Shown here: one piece after another, positions 34,647 to 46,987 of the stretch
Position numbering within the stretch: the first letter of the stretch is position 1
Layout: the number at the start of each line of letters is the position of its first letter
NCBI GenBank assembly: GCA_023954175.1
Contig: JAMLIM010000018.1
Location: forward strand, 1 to 53,338
Source of the DNA: Rhizobacter sp.
Lineage (GTDB): Bacteria > Pseudomonadota > Gammaproteobacteria > Burkholderiales > Burkholderiaceae_C
Reading direction: 5' to 3'
Length of the DNA: 53,338 bases
Notes under the pieces: generated by a model
Told to the model about the DNA's origin: nothing
Database searches by the model: none
Seen by the model: the letters and a program-made list of their open reading frames with translations, nothing else
Made by a program: the position numbers and the translations under genes

Positions 34647-35228
34647 TCAGAGTTTCGCGCGGCTGCTGCGTGAGCGGAACAATTCGGCGATGCCGACCTC
34701 GCGCGGGCCCGGCACGAGCGTGAAGCGCTCACCCGCGCGCAGCGTGCCGGGCTTGCGCACCGCGAGATAGAAGCCGCACCAGCCGTTCGTCACCATCAGC
34801 TTCATGGCCTGGTTGAAGCCCATCACGGCGTTGAGCTTGAAGCACGGGAAGCGCGGCTCGCTGATCGCCAGATCACAGTCGGCGAATCGCAGCACATCGC
34901 CGACCCAGGCCTGGGATTCGAGCAGGCCCGAGAGCGTCAGGTTCTCTCCCAGGAAGCCGCTCGGCAGCGGCGCCTCCCAGGCCGAGACGCGGGCCTGCGC
35001 GCGCACCGTCTGCCAGAACGCGTAGTGCTCGCTCGGGTAGGCATAGACCGCCTTCGACAGGCCGCCGTGCACCGACAGGTCGGCCTGCTCGTCGCCCTCG
35101 AGGCCGAGCATGCGTACGCTGACGGGGCCTTCGACGCTGCGCTTGCCGATGCCGCTCATCACGCCGCGGCCATCGACGTCGATCTCGCGCGCGAGGCTGA
35201 CGTTGACGCTGAGGACTTGTCCGCTCAT
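34647..35228 (-). CDS. MOSC domain protein (YiiM-like)
   Basis: The 193-residue protein has the MOSC features GLEGDEQADLSVHGGLSKAV and FLGENLTLSGL. It also has RFPCFKLNAVMG, with the conserved Cys that binds molybdenum cofactor or carries sulfur. YiiM-type MOSC proteins detoxify N-hydroxylated bases. ATG 35228 is used; GTG 35234 is an alternative. It is divergent from modE and shares the short region containing a ModE-like operator, which fits molybdenum-dependent control. Confidence 0.88.
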   Translation of the reverse strand: MSGQVLSVNVSLAREIDVDGRGVMSGIGKRSVEGPVSVRMLGLEGDEQADLSVHGGLSKAVYAYPSEHYAFWQTVRAQARVSAWEAPLPSGFLGENLTLSGLLESQAWVGDVLRFADCDLAISEPRFPCFKLNAVMGFNQAMKLMVTNGWCGFYLAVRKPGTLRAGERFTLVPGPREVGIAELFRSRSSRAKL

Positions 35229-35285
35229 CCGCACATGATGCCCGAGCGCCGCCTGTCACGGTGGATGCGTATGCCGCCTCGGGTA

Positions 35286-37717
<2,432 letters not shown>

Positions 37718-37754
37718 CCGCGCAGCAGGGGCGTCGCCCAGCGAGCCGCTTCGC

Positions 37755-38831
37755 ATGACGAGCGCCATCGAAGCGCGCCTCGCGCTCGCCTACCCCGGTT
37801 TCAGCCTGGACGTCGACATCCGGCTGCCGGGTGCCGGCTTCAGTGCGCTGTTCGGTGCGTCGGCGAGTGGCAAGACGAGTTGCCTGCGGGCGATCGCCGG
37901 TTTGCAGCGTGCGCGCGGGCGCCTTTGCATCGGCGGCGAGCTCTGGCAGGACGACGCGCGCGGCATCTTCGTGCCGCCGCACCGGCGCGCGCTCGGCATG
38001 GTGTTCCAGCAGGCGGCGCTTTTCGCGCACCTGAGCGTGCGCGGCAACCTCGAGTTCGCGCGCCGGCGCGTGCCGGCCGGGGAGCAGCGGGTCGACTTCG
38101 ACCAGGTGCTCGCCCTGCTCGACCTGGCGCCGCTGCTCGAGCGCCGGCCGGAGCGGCTGTCGGGCGGCGAGGCGCAGCGCGTCGCGATCGGCCGTGCGCT
38201 CGTCGCGAGTCCGCGCCTCTTGTTGCTCGACGAGCCGCTCGCGTCGCTCGACCTGCCGCGCCGGGCCGAACTGATGGCGTGCCTGCAGAAGTTGCAGTCG
38301 GAGCTGGCGATCCCCGCGATCTACGTCAGTCACGCGCCGGAAGAGGTGGCGCAACTGACGCGCCACACGGTGCTGCTCGAAGCGGGGCGGGTGCGTGCGA
38401 GCGGGCCGACGGCCGAGTTGCTGACGCGGCTCGACCTGCCGCTCGCGCACGGCGACACCGCGCAGGCTGCGCTGGATGTGGAAGTGAGCGCCTACCACAC
38501 ACACGACCGCATTGCCTGCGTCACCTTCGATGGCGGCGAGCTCCTGCTGCCGAGTGCGGACGCAGCCCCGGGCACGCGCCGTGTGGTGCGCGTGATGGCG
38601 CGCGACGTCAGCCTGACCCTGTCCCGACACGCCGATACCAGCATCCTGAACATCCTGCCCGTCACCGTGCTCGGCGTTGCCGACGACACGCCGGGTCACG
38701 TGATGGTGCGCCTGGGCACGGGCCGCTCGACCACGCTGCTGGCACGCATCACGCGCCGGTCGGCGGACGCGCTCGCGCTGCGCCCCGGGCTGCCGGTGCA
38801 GGCGCAGATCAAGGGCGCGGCGATTGCCTGA
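37755..38831 (+). CDS. modC: Molybdate ABC transporter ATP-binding protein
   Basis: The 358-residue ATPase energises ModAB. It has Walker A GASASGKTS near residue 33 (Ala where ModC usually has Gly), Q-loop GMVFQQAALFAHLSV, signature RLSGGEAQRVAIGRAL, Walker B LLLLDEPLASLD and the switch SHAPEE. A C-terminal Mop/TOBE domain (ILNILPVTVLGVADD onwards) binds oxyanion and may regulate transport. ATG 37755 lies 37 bases after modB and the operon ends here. Confidence 0.95.
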   Translation: MTSAIEARLALAYPGFSLDVDIRLPGAGFSALFGASASGKTSCLRAIAGLQRARGRLCIGGELWQDDARGIFVPPHRRALGMVFQQAALFAHLSVRGNLEFARRRVPAGEQRVDFDQVLALLDLAPLLERRPERLSGGEAQRVAIGRALVASPRLLLLDEPLASLDLPRRAELMACLQKLQSELAIPAIYVSHAPEEVAQLTRHTVLLEAGRVRASGPTAELLTRLDLPLAHGDTAQAALDVEVSAYHTHDRIACVTFDGGELLLPSADAAPGTRRVVRVMARDVSLTLSRHADTSILNILPVTVLGVADDTPGHVMVRLGTGRSTTLLARITRRSADALALRPGLPVQAQIKGAAIA

Positions 38832-39198
38832 GCGGCGTGAAGGGCCATCCGCGCGGGCGATCCGCAGCCGCGGCAGGCAGTGCCGGACGAACCCGGGTCC
38901 CCCCGCGCCTCGGCGGGGCAATGCGGCCCGGGGCACCTGGAAAAGTAGATAGACTTGTTGCCCTGCCCTACCGGCAGGACAGGCCCGTGAACCGGGGGTG
39001 ACGCGCCGCCACGATGGCGCGAGAATCCGCCCCCCGGGGCGTGCCGGCTCGATCACAGCCGGTTTCGCAGTGGGTGTCACAGACAACGGCCCCGACCCTT
39101 GGGCTTCGAATCACGCGGCATTGGGTGAGCCCCGCGCAACCTGCGAGGGGTTGACCCAATTCCGACATTTCGATTTATCAACTCCAGGGACTGGCCCC
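38832..39198. other. Intergenic region between modC and pckG
   Basis: This 367-base stretch has no ORF with coding character. It holds several GC hairpins, including CCCCGC/GCGGGG around 38900 and CCTGCC/GGCAGG at 38962-38978, none followed by a T-tract. It probably contains the end of the mod transcript and the pckG promoter, plus possibly a structured leader. I cannot assign a riboswitch class. Confidence 0.45.
39151..39179 (+). promoter_or_regulatory. Candidate sigma-70 promoter of pckG
   Basis: TTGACC at 39151-39156 and TTTATC at 39174-39179 are separated by 17 bases, about 20 bases before the pckG ATG. The -35 is close to consensus and the -10 weak. The region is clearly AT-richer than its surroundings. 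Confidence 0.45.
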
Positions 39199-41088
39199 AT
39201 GAACTCGACCGCGAGCGCGACCGCGCGCCTGAACGTACCCCCGCATGTCAAACACGAGCGCCTGATCGCCTGGGTCGGCGAGATGGCCGCGCTCACCGGC
39301 GCGAAGGATGTCGTCTGGTGCGACGGCAGCGACGAGGAATACGACCGCCTGTGCCAGCAGCTCGTCGATGCAGGTGCCTTCATCCGGCTGAACCCCGAGC
39401 TGCGCCCGCACAGCTTCCTCGCGCGCAGCGACCCGGGCGACGTCGCCCGCGTCGAGGGCCGCACCTTCATCTGCTGCGAGCACAAGCAGGACGCCGGGCC
39501 GACCAACAACTGGGTCGCGCCGGCCGAGATGCGCGAGTTGTTGCAGACCGGTGAAAAAGCGCTCTTCAAGGGCAGCATGCGCGGCCGCACGATGTACGTC
39601 GTGCCGTTCAGCATGGGGCCGCTCGGCTCGCCGATCGCGCACATCGGCGTCGAGCTGAGTGACAGCGCCTACGTTGCCGTCAACATGAAGCTCATGACGC
39701 GCATGGGCCGCGGCGCGCTCGACGTGCTCGGTGCCGACGGCGATTTCGTGCCCTGCATGCACACCGTGGGCGCGCCGCTCGAGCCGCAACAGCAGGATGT
39801 CGCCTGGCCGTGCAACGACACCAAGTACATCGTCCACTACCCCGAGACGCGCGAGATCTGGAGCTACGGCTCGGGCTATGGCGGTAACGCCCTGCTGGGC
39901 AAGAAGTGCTTCGCGCTGCGCATTGCGAGCTGGATGGGGCGCGAGAAGGGCGCCGAACTCGGCTGGCTCGCCGAGCACATGCTGCTGCTGGGCGTGACCT
40001 CGCCCGAAGGGAAGAAGCACCACGTCGCCGCCGCCTTCCCGAGCGCCTGCGGCAAGACCAACTTCGCGATGCTCGTGCCGCCGGCCGGTTTCGAGGGCTG
40101 GAAGGTGACGACGATCGGCGACGACATCGCCTGGATCAAGCCCGGCGACGACGGGCGCCTGTACGCGATCAACCCCGAGGCCGGCTATTTCGGCGTCGCC
40201 CCCGGCACCAACGACAAGACCAACGCCAATTGCATGGCGACCCTGAAGCGCGACGTGATCTTCACCAACGTCGCGCTCACCGACGACGGCGATGTCTGGT
40301 GGGAGGGCATGACCGAGACCCCGCCCGCGCACTGCATCGACTGGCAGGGCAGGGACTGGACGCCCGCGATCGGCAAGGAGACCGGCGCCAAGGCGGCGCA
40401 TCCGAACTCACGCTTCACCGTCTCGGCGACGCACAACCCCGCGCTCGACCCCGAGTGGGACAACCCGAACGGCGTCGCGATCGACGCCTTCATCTTCGGC
40501 GGCCGGCGCTCGACGACCGTGCCGCTCGTGACCGAGGCGCGCGACTGGGTCGAAGGCGTCTACATGGCAGCGACGATGGGCAGCGAGACGACGGCCGCCA
40601 TCGTCGGCCAGACCGGCGTCGTGCGGCGCGACCCGTTCGCGATGCTGCCGTTCACCGGCTACAACATGAGCGACTACTTCCAGCACTGGCTGGACATGGG
40701 CAAGCGCATCGCCGCGCTGTGCACGAAGAGCGGCGCCAAGGTGCCGAAGATCTTCTGCGTCAACTGGTTCCGAAAGGGCGCGGACGGCAAGTTCATCTGG
40801 CCCGGCTACGGCGAGAACATGCGCGTGCTGAAGTGGATGCTCGACCGCGTGCAGGGCCGCGGCGAGGGCGTCGAACATGTGTTCGGCACCAGCCCGCGCT
40901 ACGAAGACCTGAACTGGACCGGGCTCGACTTCCCGCCTGCGCGCTTCCAGCAGGTGACGAGCATCGACCCGAGCGCCTGGCAGGCCGAGATGACGCTGCA
41001 CGACGCGCTGTTCGAGGAGCTCGCCTGGCATCTGCCGACCGAGCTGAAGGCGACCAAGGCGCGCATCGTGGAGCGGCTCACCGCGTAG
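39199..41088 (+). CDS. pckG: Phosphoenolpyruvate carboxykinase (GTP)
   Basis: PckG converts oxaloacetate and GTP to phosphoenolpyruvate and CO2, the entry to gluconeogenesis. The 629-residue length matches the GTP class. Landmarks are the kinase P-loop [15 protein letters not shown] near 280, [16 protein letters not shown] near 130, and [17 protein letters not shown] near 434. ATG 39199 is chosen over the long open frame from 38998, which runs through the candidate promoter. This enzyme fits a cell growing on aromatic acids, whose 4,5-cleavage products enter as pyruvate and oxaloacetate. Confidence 0.97.
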   Translation: MNSTASATARLNVPPHVKHERLIAWVGEMAALTGAKDVVWCDGSDEEYDRLCQQLVDAGAFIRLNPELRPHSFLARSDPGDVARVEGRTFICCEHKQDAGPTNNWVAPAEMRELLQTGEKALFKGSMRGRTMYVVPFSMGPLGSPIAHIGVELSDSAYVAVNMKLMTRMGRGALDVLGADGDFVPCMHTVGAPLEPQQQDVAWPCNDTKYIVHYPETREIWSYGSGYGGNALLGKKCFALRIASWMGREKGAELGWLAEHMLLLGVTSPEGKKHHVAAAFPSACGKTNFAMLVPPAGFEGWKVTTIGDDIAWIKPGDDGRLYAINPEAGYFGVAPGTNDKTNANCMATLKRDVIFTNVALTDDGDVWWEGMTETPPAHCIDWQGRDWTPAIGKETGAKAAHPNSRFTVSATHNPALDPEWDNPNGVAIDAFIFGGRRSTTVPLVTEARDWVEGVYMAATMGSETTAAIVGQTGVVRRDPFAMLPFTGYNMSDYFQHWLDMGKRIAALCTKSGAKVPKIFCVNWFRKGADGKFIWPGYGENMRVLKWMLDRVQGRGEGVEHVFGTSPRYEDLNWTGLDFPPARFQQVTSIDPSAWQAEMTLHDALFEELAWHLPTELKATKARIVERLTA

Positions 41089-41100
41089 GGCGGGCACTGC

Positions 41101-41895
<795 letters not shown>

Positions 41896-41955
41896 GGAGG
41901 CGAGCCCCGGACTCGTCGGCCGCCGCATCCGACCCGCGTTAGCGCAATTCGACGC

Positions 41956-42741
41956 ATGCGGCTGCAACTGCTCTCCGATCTGCATCTCGAAACCGAGGTC
42001 TTCGAGCCCGCACCGGCGCCGGGCGCCGACCTGCTCGTGCTCGCGGGCGACATCGACAGCACCTGGGCCGCGCTCGAGCGCTTTCGCGGCTGGCCGGTGC
42101 CGGTCCTCTATGTCGCCGGCAACCATGAGTTCGACGGCCGCGAGCTCGGCACCGCGTGGCCGGCGCTGCGTGCGCGCTGCGACGCGATCGGCATCCGGCT
42201 GCTCGAATGCGAGAGCCTGTGCCTGACCGACGCGCAAGGCCTGCGCGTGCGCTTCGTCGCGACGACGCGCTGGAACGACTTCGACCTCTTCGGCGCCGAG
42301 CAGCGCGAGCGCGCCATGCGCGCCGCCGGCTACTTCATGCGCCTGATGCAGGCGACGCGCAACGGCCGGCCGTTCGACGCCGGGCAGTCGCGCGAGGAGT
42401 CGCTCGCCTGCCGACGCTGGCTCGAGGCCGAGCTGCGGCGGCCGCGCGGCGACTGGGACGTGACGGTCGCGATCACGCACTTCGCCCCGAGCTTTCGCAG
42501 TGCCGACCCGCGCTACGGCGCGCAGCCGACGACGGCGAGCTTCTGCAACGCGGACGACGATCTGCTGCCGCTGGCGAACCTCTGGATCCACGGCCATGTC
42601 CACTGCCGGCACGACTATCGGGTCGAGGCCACCGATGGGCGATCGACGCGTGTCGTGTGCAATGCGCGCGGCCATACGCGAAAGGGCGAGGTCGATGGCT
42701 TCGACCCCTTGCGCCTGTTCGAGGCAGACGGCCGCCAATGA
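41956..42741 (+). CDS. Calcineurin-like metallophosphoesterase
   Basis: The 261-residue enzyme has the full di-metal motif set: SDLHLE at residues 7-12 (D8, H10), AGDIDS near 31, GNHE at 55-58, ITHFAPS near 172, and GHVHCRHDY near 213. The substrate is unknown; related small proteins hydrolyse phosphodiesters or nucleotides. ATG 41956 begins MRLQLLSDLHLE, the usual start for the family. Confidence 0.9.
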   Translation: MRLQLLSDLHLETEVFEPAPAPGADLLVLAGDIDSTWAALERFRGWPVPVLYVAGNHEFDGRELGTAWPALRARCDAIGIRLLECESLCLTDAQGLRVRFVATTRWNDFDLFGAEQRERAMRAAGYFMRLMQATRNGRPFDAGQSREESLACRRWLEAELRRPRGDWDVTVAITHFAPSFRSADPRYGAQPTTASFCNADDDLLPLANLWIHGHVHCRHDYRVEATDGRSTRVVCNARGHTRKGEVDGFDPLRLFEADGRQ

Positions 42742-42816
42742 CACGCGTCAAGACATCGCCTGCCGATGGCGCCACACTGTGAGCGTCGCCCATCCGACAA
42801 CCGAAGGAGTCAGGCC

Positions 42817-43239
42817 ATGAAGATTCTCGTCGCCGTCGACGGCAGCCGATTCACGAAGCGCATGCTCGCCTACCTGGCGGCGCACGACGAGTGGCTCGGC
42901 GCGCACCACGACTACACGCTGCTGACGGTGGTCTCGCCCATGCCCGGGCGCGCCACCGCGGTGATCGCCAAGGAGGTCCTCAAGGCCTACTACGAAGAGG
43001 AGGGCGCGAAGGTGTTCAAGCCGATCCGCGCCTTTCTCGCGCGCCAGGGCATCGAGGCCAGCTACGTCAGCCGCGTCGGCCAGCCCGCCGAGCTGATCGT
43101 GCGCCAGGCGACGAGCGGACGCTACGATCTGCTGATGATGGGCTCGCACGGCCACGGCAACCTGAGTGGCCTCGTGATGGGCTCCGTCACCGCCAAGGTG
43201 CTCGCCCACTGCAAGACGCCGATGTTGCTGGTGCGCTGA
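42817..43239 (+). CDS. Universal stress protein (UspA family)
   Basis: The 140-residue single USP domain starts MKILVAVDGSRFTKRMLAYL. It ends with the ATP-binding loop MGSHGHGNLSGLVMGSVTAK and then CKTPMLLVR. The Gly pattern (G-2x-G-9x-G-S/T) is intact, so it probably binds ATP. Such proteins are induced under starvation or stress. ATG 42817 is chosen; the longer frame from 42766 begins inside the region between genes. Confidence 0.92.
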   Translation: MKILVAVDGSRFTKRMLAYLAAHDEWLGAHHDYTLLTVVSPMPGRATAVIAKEVLKAYYEEEGAKVFKPIRAFLARQGIEASYVSRVGQPAELIVRQATSGRYDLLMMGSHGHGNLSGLVMGSVTAKVLAHCKTPMLLVR

Positions 43240-43270
43240 ACGGCGCGCACCGGGCGGTCGCTTCCGCCGG

Positions 43271-43495
43271 TCAGCGTTTCGGCCGCCGGCTGCGCTGGTG
43301 CAGCCAATCCATCGGCGCATGCTCGCTGCGCGCCACGCCGTCCGTATCGTCGTCTTCGGCGTCCAGATCACCGACCGGGCCGAGGCTTGCTTCGAGGCCG
43401 AACGCGGTCCCCATGTCCGCAGGGTCTTCCTGCGTCGGCACGGGTTGCCGGTTCACGAAGCGGCGGAAGAACGAGTTGTGCGGAGTCGAGGCCAT
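43271..43495 (-). CDS. Small acidic hypothetical protein
   Basis: The 74-residue ORF starts MASTPHNSFFRRFVNRQPVP at ATG 43495, with GAGG correctly spaced upstream. It has an acidic middle (DLDAEDDDTD) and a basic C-terminus ending RRPKR. No family is recognised and it has no membrane segment. The ribosome site supports translation. The longer open frame to 43681 is not supported. The 223 bases between this gene and ubiH (43496-43718) show nothing I can name. Confidence 0.5.
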   Translation of the reverse strand: MASTPHNSFFRRFVNRQPVPTQEDPADMGTAFGLEASLGPVGDLDAEDDDTDGVARSEHAPMDWLHQRSRRPKR

Positions 43496-43718
43496 TGCGA
43501 TCCTCGCGGGCGGCGGGTAGAAGCAGTGTGCATCCGCAGGGTCGCGCGCGAATGCGAAATCTGACACGCAATCGCCTGTCAGTTCGATAACGGCTCGGAC
43601 GCGTCGCTCAATCCGCGCATCGGCGACGCACTCGCGACGCACTCGCGAGGCCTTCGACGCGCACCTCGCCGCGGGCAGCACAATCGAATCGGAGCCGCCC
43701 GGCGGTGGCCGGGCCAGG

Positions 43719-44975
43719 TCAGCGCGAACCGAACATCATCTGGCGCGCGATCGCCGACTTCAGCGGCGCGAGTGCCTGCAGCGACGCGAGCCCGAGCCCG
43801 CGCGCCGCGCCGAGGCCGGGCAGCTGCCAGGTGAAGCTGCGGGCGAGGAAGTCGGTCGCGGCGATCATGCCCCAGCGGTCGGGCGCGCGCTGCCATTCGA
43901 GGTGGCGCAGGACGGCATCGATGTCGCCGACACGCGCGCCGACCCCCGCGCCGACCCCCGCGCCGACCCCCGCATCCGCGGCGAGCGCGCGCACGAGCTC
44001 GAAGGCGTCGCGCAGGCCGAGGTTCAACCCCTGGCCGGCGACCGGATGCAGCGTCTGCGCCGCGTTGCCGATGCGTACCGTGCGCCCGTCGACCAGGGTG
44101 CGCTCGGCGTTCAGGCCGAGCGCGAAATGTTTCAGCGGCGACACGCCGGTGAGCCGCCCGACGCACGGATGGAAGATGCTCGCGAGCACCGTCAGGCGCT
44201 GCGCGTCGTCGAGGTCGCGCACCGGATCGTCGTCGGCGTTGACGCACCAGACGAGCGCGGCGCTGTGCCGCGGCCCCTTTGCACCGTCGCCCTTCAGGGG
44301 CAGCAGGGCGGCCGGGCCCTGGCGCGTGAATCGCTCGTACGCCGTTCCGGGGGCGCCGCCCTCGATCGTCACCCTGCCGACCCACGCGGTCTGCTTGTAG
44401 TCGTGGGCGATCGCCTTGCGCGCCTGGTCGGAGAACACCCCGCCTTCGGCGACGACGGCCAGATCGAAACGTTCGGCGATGCCGGCGTCGACCTCGACCC
44501 CTGCATCGAGGTTCTTCAGCGCCGACACCGGCGTGCCGAAACGGCTGCGCAGGCGCTGCGGCTCGTGCGCGGCCGCCGCCAGCCAGGCCGCCTGCAACGG
44601 GGCGACGATTTCGCCATAGCTGAGCACCGCGCCGAGCATCGGCACCGATTCGTCGCTCGCGCGGATGCGCAATTCGGGTTCGCCGAACGGCCCCCAGCTC
44701 GGCGGCTGCTGCGACACGTGGACCTCGAGGATGGCCTGCGCGCGTTCGCTGTTCCATGCCTCGAGCCGCTGCAGCAACTGCACGCTGCCGAGCGACAACG
44801 CGATCGTGCGCGGGTCGCGTGCGATGTCCACATCCTCCGCACGCGCGTCGTAGATCGTCACCGTCGCCTTCGGCAGCGCGCGTGCGGCGTGCAGCGCGAG
44901 CGCGAGGCCGGCGGGCCCGGCGCCGATCACGGCCAGATCGAGATCATGTTTCAAGGCTGGCGCGGCGTTCGTCAT
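43719..44975 (-). CDS. ubiH: UbiH/COQ6 family FAD-dependent ubiquinone-ring hydroxylase
   Basis: The 418-residue flavoprotein monooxygenase hydroxylates the ubiquinone precursor ring. It has LAVIGAGPAGLALALHAARA at the N-terminus, DPRTIALSLGS near residue 54, and IGNAAQTLHPVAGQGLNLGL near 300, the form typical of UbiH. Near residue 337 it carries a low-complexity insert of Gly-Val-Gly-Ala units, encoded by a 12-base tandem repeat. The choice of UbiH over UbiF or UbiI is by motif resemblance only. It is 124 bases downstream of dctM on the same strand. Confidence 0.85.
   Translation of the reverse strand: MTNAAPALKHDLDLAVIGAGPAGLALALHAARALPKATVTIYDARAEDVDIARDPRTIALSLGSVQLLQRLEAWNSERAQAILEVHVSQQPPSWGPFGEPELRIRASDESVPMLGAVLSYGEIVAPLQAAWLAAAAHEPQRLRSRFGTPVSALKNLDAGVEVDAGIAERFDLAVVAEGGVFSDQARKAIAHDYKQTAWVGRVTIEGGAPGTAYERFTRQGPAALLPLKGDGAKGPRHSAALVWCVNADDDPVRDLDDAQRLTVLASIFHPCVGRLTGVSPLKHFALGLNAERTLVDGRTVRIGNAAQTLHPVAGQGLNLGLRDAFELVRALAADAGVGAGVGAGVGARVGDIDAVLRHLEWQRAPDRWGMIAATDFLARSFTWQLPGLGAARGLGLASLQALAPLKSAIARQMMFGSR
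43936..43971. repeat. Three perfect 12-bp tandem repeats inside ubiH
   Basis: GCGCCGACCCCC occurs three times in a row without mismatch. On the coding strand each copy encodes Gly-Val-Gly-Ala, so copy changes keep the reading frame. The insert lies in a loop before the C-terminal helices of UbiH. Confidence 0.9.
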
Positions 44976-45035
44976 GCATGGGCTTCCCGCGGCAGCGACG
45001 GGCCGCGCAGGCGACCATTATTGGCTGCCTGCATC

Positions 45036-45074
45036 GGCCATCCGCGTGGGCCATCCGCGTGGGTCGCCCGCGTC
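45036..45074. repeat. 13-bp tandem repeats between dctM and ubiH
   Basis: GGCCATCCGCGTG is present twice in tandem (45036-45048, 45049-45061). A third, degenerate copy matches at 10 of 13 bases (45062-45074). A related GGCCATCCGCG occurs after modC near 38850. The function is unknown. Confidence 0.7.
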
Positions 45075-45099
45075 GGCCGCATGCTGCACGCCGCCCCGC

Positions 45100-46416
45100 C
45101 TACCAGCGCAGCACGAACAGCGTGATCGCCGGGAACAGCACGAGGACGACGACGCGCAGCAGGTCGCTCGCGACGAACGGCCAGACGCCACGGTAGGTCT
45201 CGCCGATCGCGATGTCGGGCGCCATCGACTGGATGACGAACAGGTTCATGCCGACCGGCGGCGTGATGAGACCGACCTCGACCACGATCAGCACGAGGAC
45301 GCCGAACCAGATCGCGGTGTGCTCGGGCGACAGGCCGAAGTCGAGCCCCGAGACCATCGGGAAGAAGATCGGGATCGTCAGCAGGATCATCGACAGCGAA
45401 TCCATCACGCAGCCGAAGACGAGATAGAAGACGAGAATCGCCGACAGCACCGCATAGGGGCTCAGGCCCTGCATGCCGACCCAGGCGGCGAGCTCCTGCG
45501 GCAGTTGCGACAGCGCAAGGAAGCTGTTGTAGGCGGCGGCGCCGAGCACGATCAGGAACACCATCCCGGTGCCGCTCGCGGTCGCCTCGAACGAGCCGAG
45601 CAGCCGGTCGCGGCTGAAGCCGCCGCGCCACCAGGCGAGCAGCCCGGTCGATACGGCGCCGACCGCGGCGCCTTCGGTCGGCGTGAAGATGCCGGTGTAG
45701 ATGCCGCCGATGACGACGACGAAGATCAGCATCACCGGCCACACCGCGGCGAGCGCCTCGATCCGCTCCGGCCAGGGCATCGGCGACATGGTGCCGGCCA
45801 GGCCGGGCTTGAGCCGAACGACGATCGCGATCACCGCCATGTATCCGAGCGCGGCGAGGATGCCGGGCACGAAGGCGGCGGCGAACATCTTGGCGATGTT
45901 CTGCTCAGCCAGGATCGCGTAGATGACGAGCACGATCGACGGCGGGATCAGGATGCCGAGCGTGCCGCCGGCGGCGAGCGCGCCGGTGGCGAGGCTGCCG
46001 GCGTAGCCTGCACGGCGCAGCTCGGGCAGCGCGACCTGGCCCATCGTCGCCGCCGTCGCGAGCGACGAACCGCAGATCGAGCCGAACCCCGCGCAGGCGC
46101 CGATCGCCGCCATCGCGACGCCGCCCTTGCGGTGGCCCATGAAGGCCTCGGCCGCCTTGAACAGCGCGCGCGACATGCCGCCGAGCGCGGCAAACTGCCC
46201 CATCAGCAGGAACAGCGGCACGATCGAGAGCGAATGGGTGGAAAACGTGCTGTAGGCCAGCGTCTTCATCTGGTTGAGCAGCGGTGCCGCGCTGCCATAG
46301 ACCTGCCACGAGCCGACGAGGCCGACGGCGAGCATCGCCAGGCCGATCGGCACGCGCAGAAAGATCAGCAGCAACATGACGGGAAACGACGCCGTCGCGA
46401 GCCAGAGCGGGTCCAT
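45100..46416 (-). CDS. dctM: TRAP transporter large permease (DctM family)
   Basis: The 438-residue protein has about twelve membrane helices. The DctM signatures are visible: FGSICGSSLATAATMGQVAL, GTLGILIPPSIVLVIYAIL, and ITPPVGMNLFVIQSMAP near the C-terminus. TRAP systems import organic acids using a sodium gradient and a periplasmic binding protein. ATG 46416 overlaps the dctQ stop as ATGA. It is the last gene of the aromatic operon, so an aromatic acid or a ring-cleavage product is the likely substrate. Confidence 0.95.
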   Translation of the reverse strand: MDPLWLATASFPVMLLLIFLRVPIGLAMLAVGLVGSWQVYGSAAPLLNQMKTLAYSTFSTHSLSIVPLFLLMGQFAALGGMSRALFKAAEAFMGHRKGGVAMAAIGACAGFGSICGSSLATAATMGQVALPELRRAGYAGSLATGALAAGGTLGILIPPSIVLVIYAILAEQNIAKMFAAAFVPGILAALGYMAVIAIVVRLKPGLAGTMSPMPWPERIEALAAVWPVMLIFVVVIGGIYTGIFTPTEGAAVGAVSTGLLAWWRGGFSRDRLLGSFEATASGTGMVFLIVLGAAAYNSFLALSQLPQELAAWVGMQGLSPYAVLSAILVFYLVFGCVMDSLSMILLTIPIFFPMVSGLDFGLSPEHTAIWFGVLVLIVVEVGLITPPVGMNLFVIQSMAPDIAIGETYRGVWPFVASDLLRVVVLVLFPAITLFVLRW

Positions 46417-46934
46417 CAATGCACGCTCCCTTCCGGGACCAGCGCTGCAGGCGGCGCGGCCAGGCCGAGCGCTTCGAGCAGCCGCAAGCCGTAGGCGAGG
46501 CAGCCGAAGGCGGCCGGCAGCATCGACGCTGCATAGCCCCACCAGACGGGCATCTGCAGGATGAAGCTGACCTCGCCGTTGGCGCGGTAGTCCAGCATCG
46601 AGACGCCCATGCGCCAGACGAGCAGCAGCCACACGAAGAGCATCAGCGCTTCGGTGAGGATCTCCAAGCCACGCCGCATGCGCGTCGGGTAGTGCGACCA
46701 GAGCATGTCCACCGTCGCATGGCCGCGCTTCAGATGGCACCACGGCAAGAAGCAGAACACGGCCAGCGCGGTGCCCGCCTCGACCAGCTCGAAGTCACCC
46801 GGTATCGGGCCGAGGCCGGCGAAGGCAAAGGCACGCCCGGCGATGCTCAAGACGCTGATGACGGCGATCGTCACCAGCACGAGCGTGCCGAACCATGCGA
46901 AAACGCGGCTCGCGCCGTAGATGGTCTTGCTCAT
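46416..46934 (-). CDS. dctQ: TRAP transporter small permease (DctQ family)
   Basis: The 172-residue protein has four membrane helices in the DctQ pattern, with the conserved central PWCHLKRGHATVDMLW segment near residue 65. It pairs with DctM to form the membrane part of the TRAP transporter. It lies 53 bases after dctP and overlaps dctM by a few bases. The start ATG 46934 has no strong ribosome site. Confidence 0.92.
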   Translation of the reverse strand: MSKTIYGASRVFAWFGTLVLVTIAVISVLSIAGRAFAFAGLGPIPGDFELVEAGTALAVFCFLPWCHLKRGHATVDMLWSHYPTRMRRGLEILTEALMLFVWLLLVWRMGVSMLDYRANGEVSFILQMPVWWGYAASMLPAAFGCLAYGLRLLEALGLAAPPAALVPEGSVH

Positions 46935-46987
46935 GAGGGCGACACGGCGGCGCGCCGCGCCGCCGTATCAGGTGAAGACAAGGGCGC

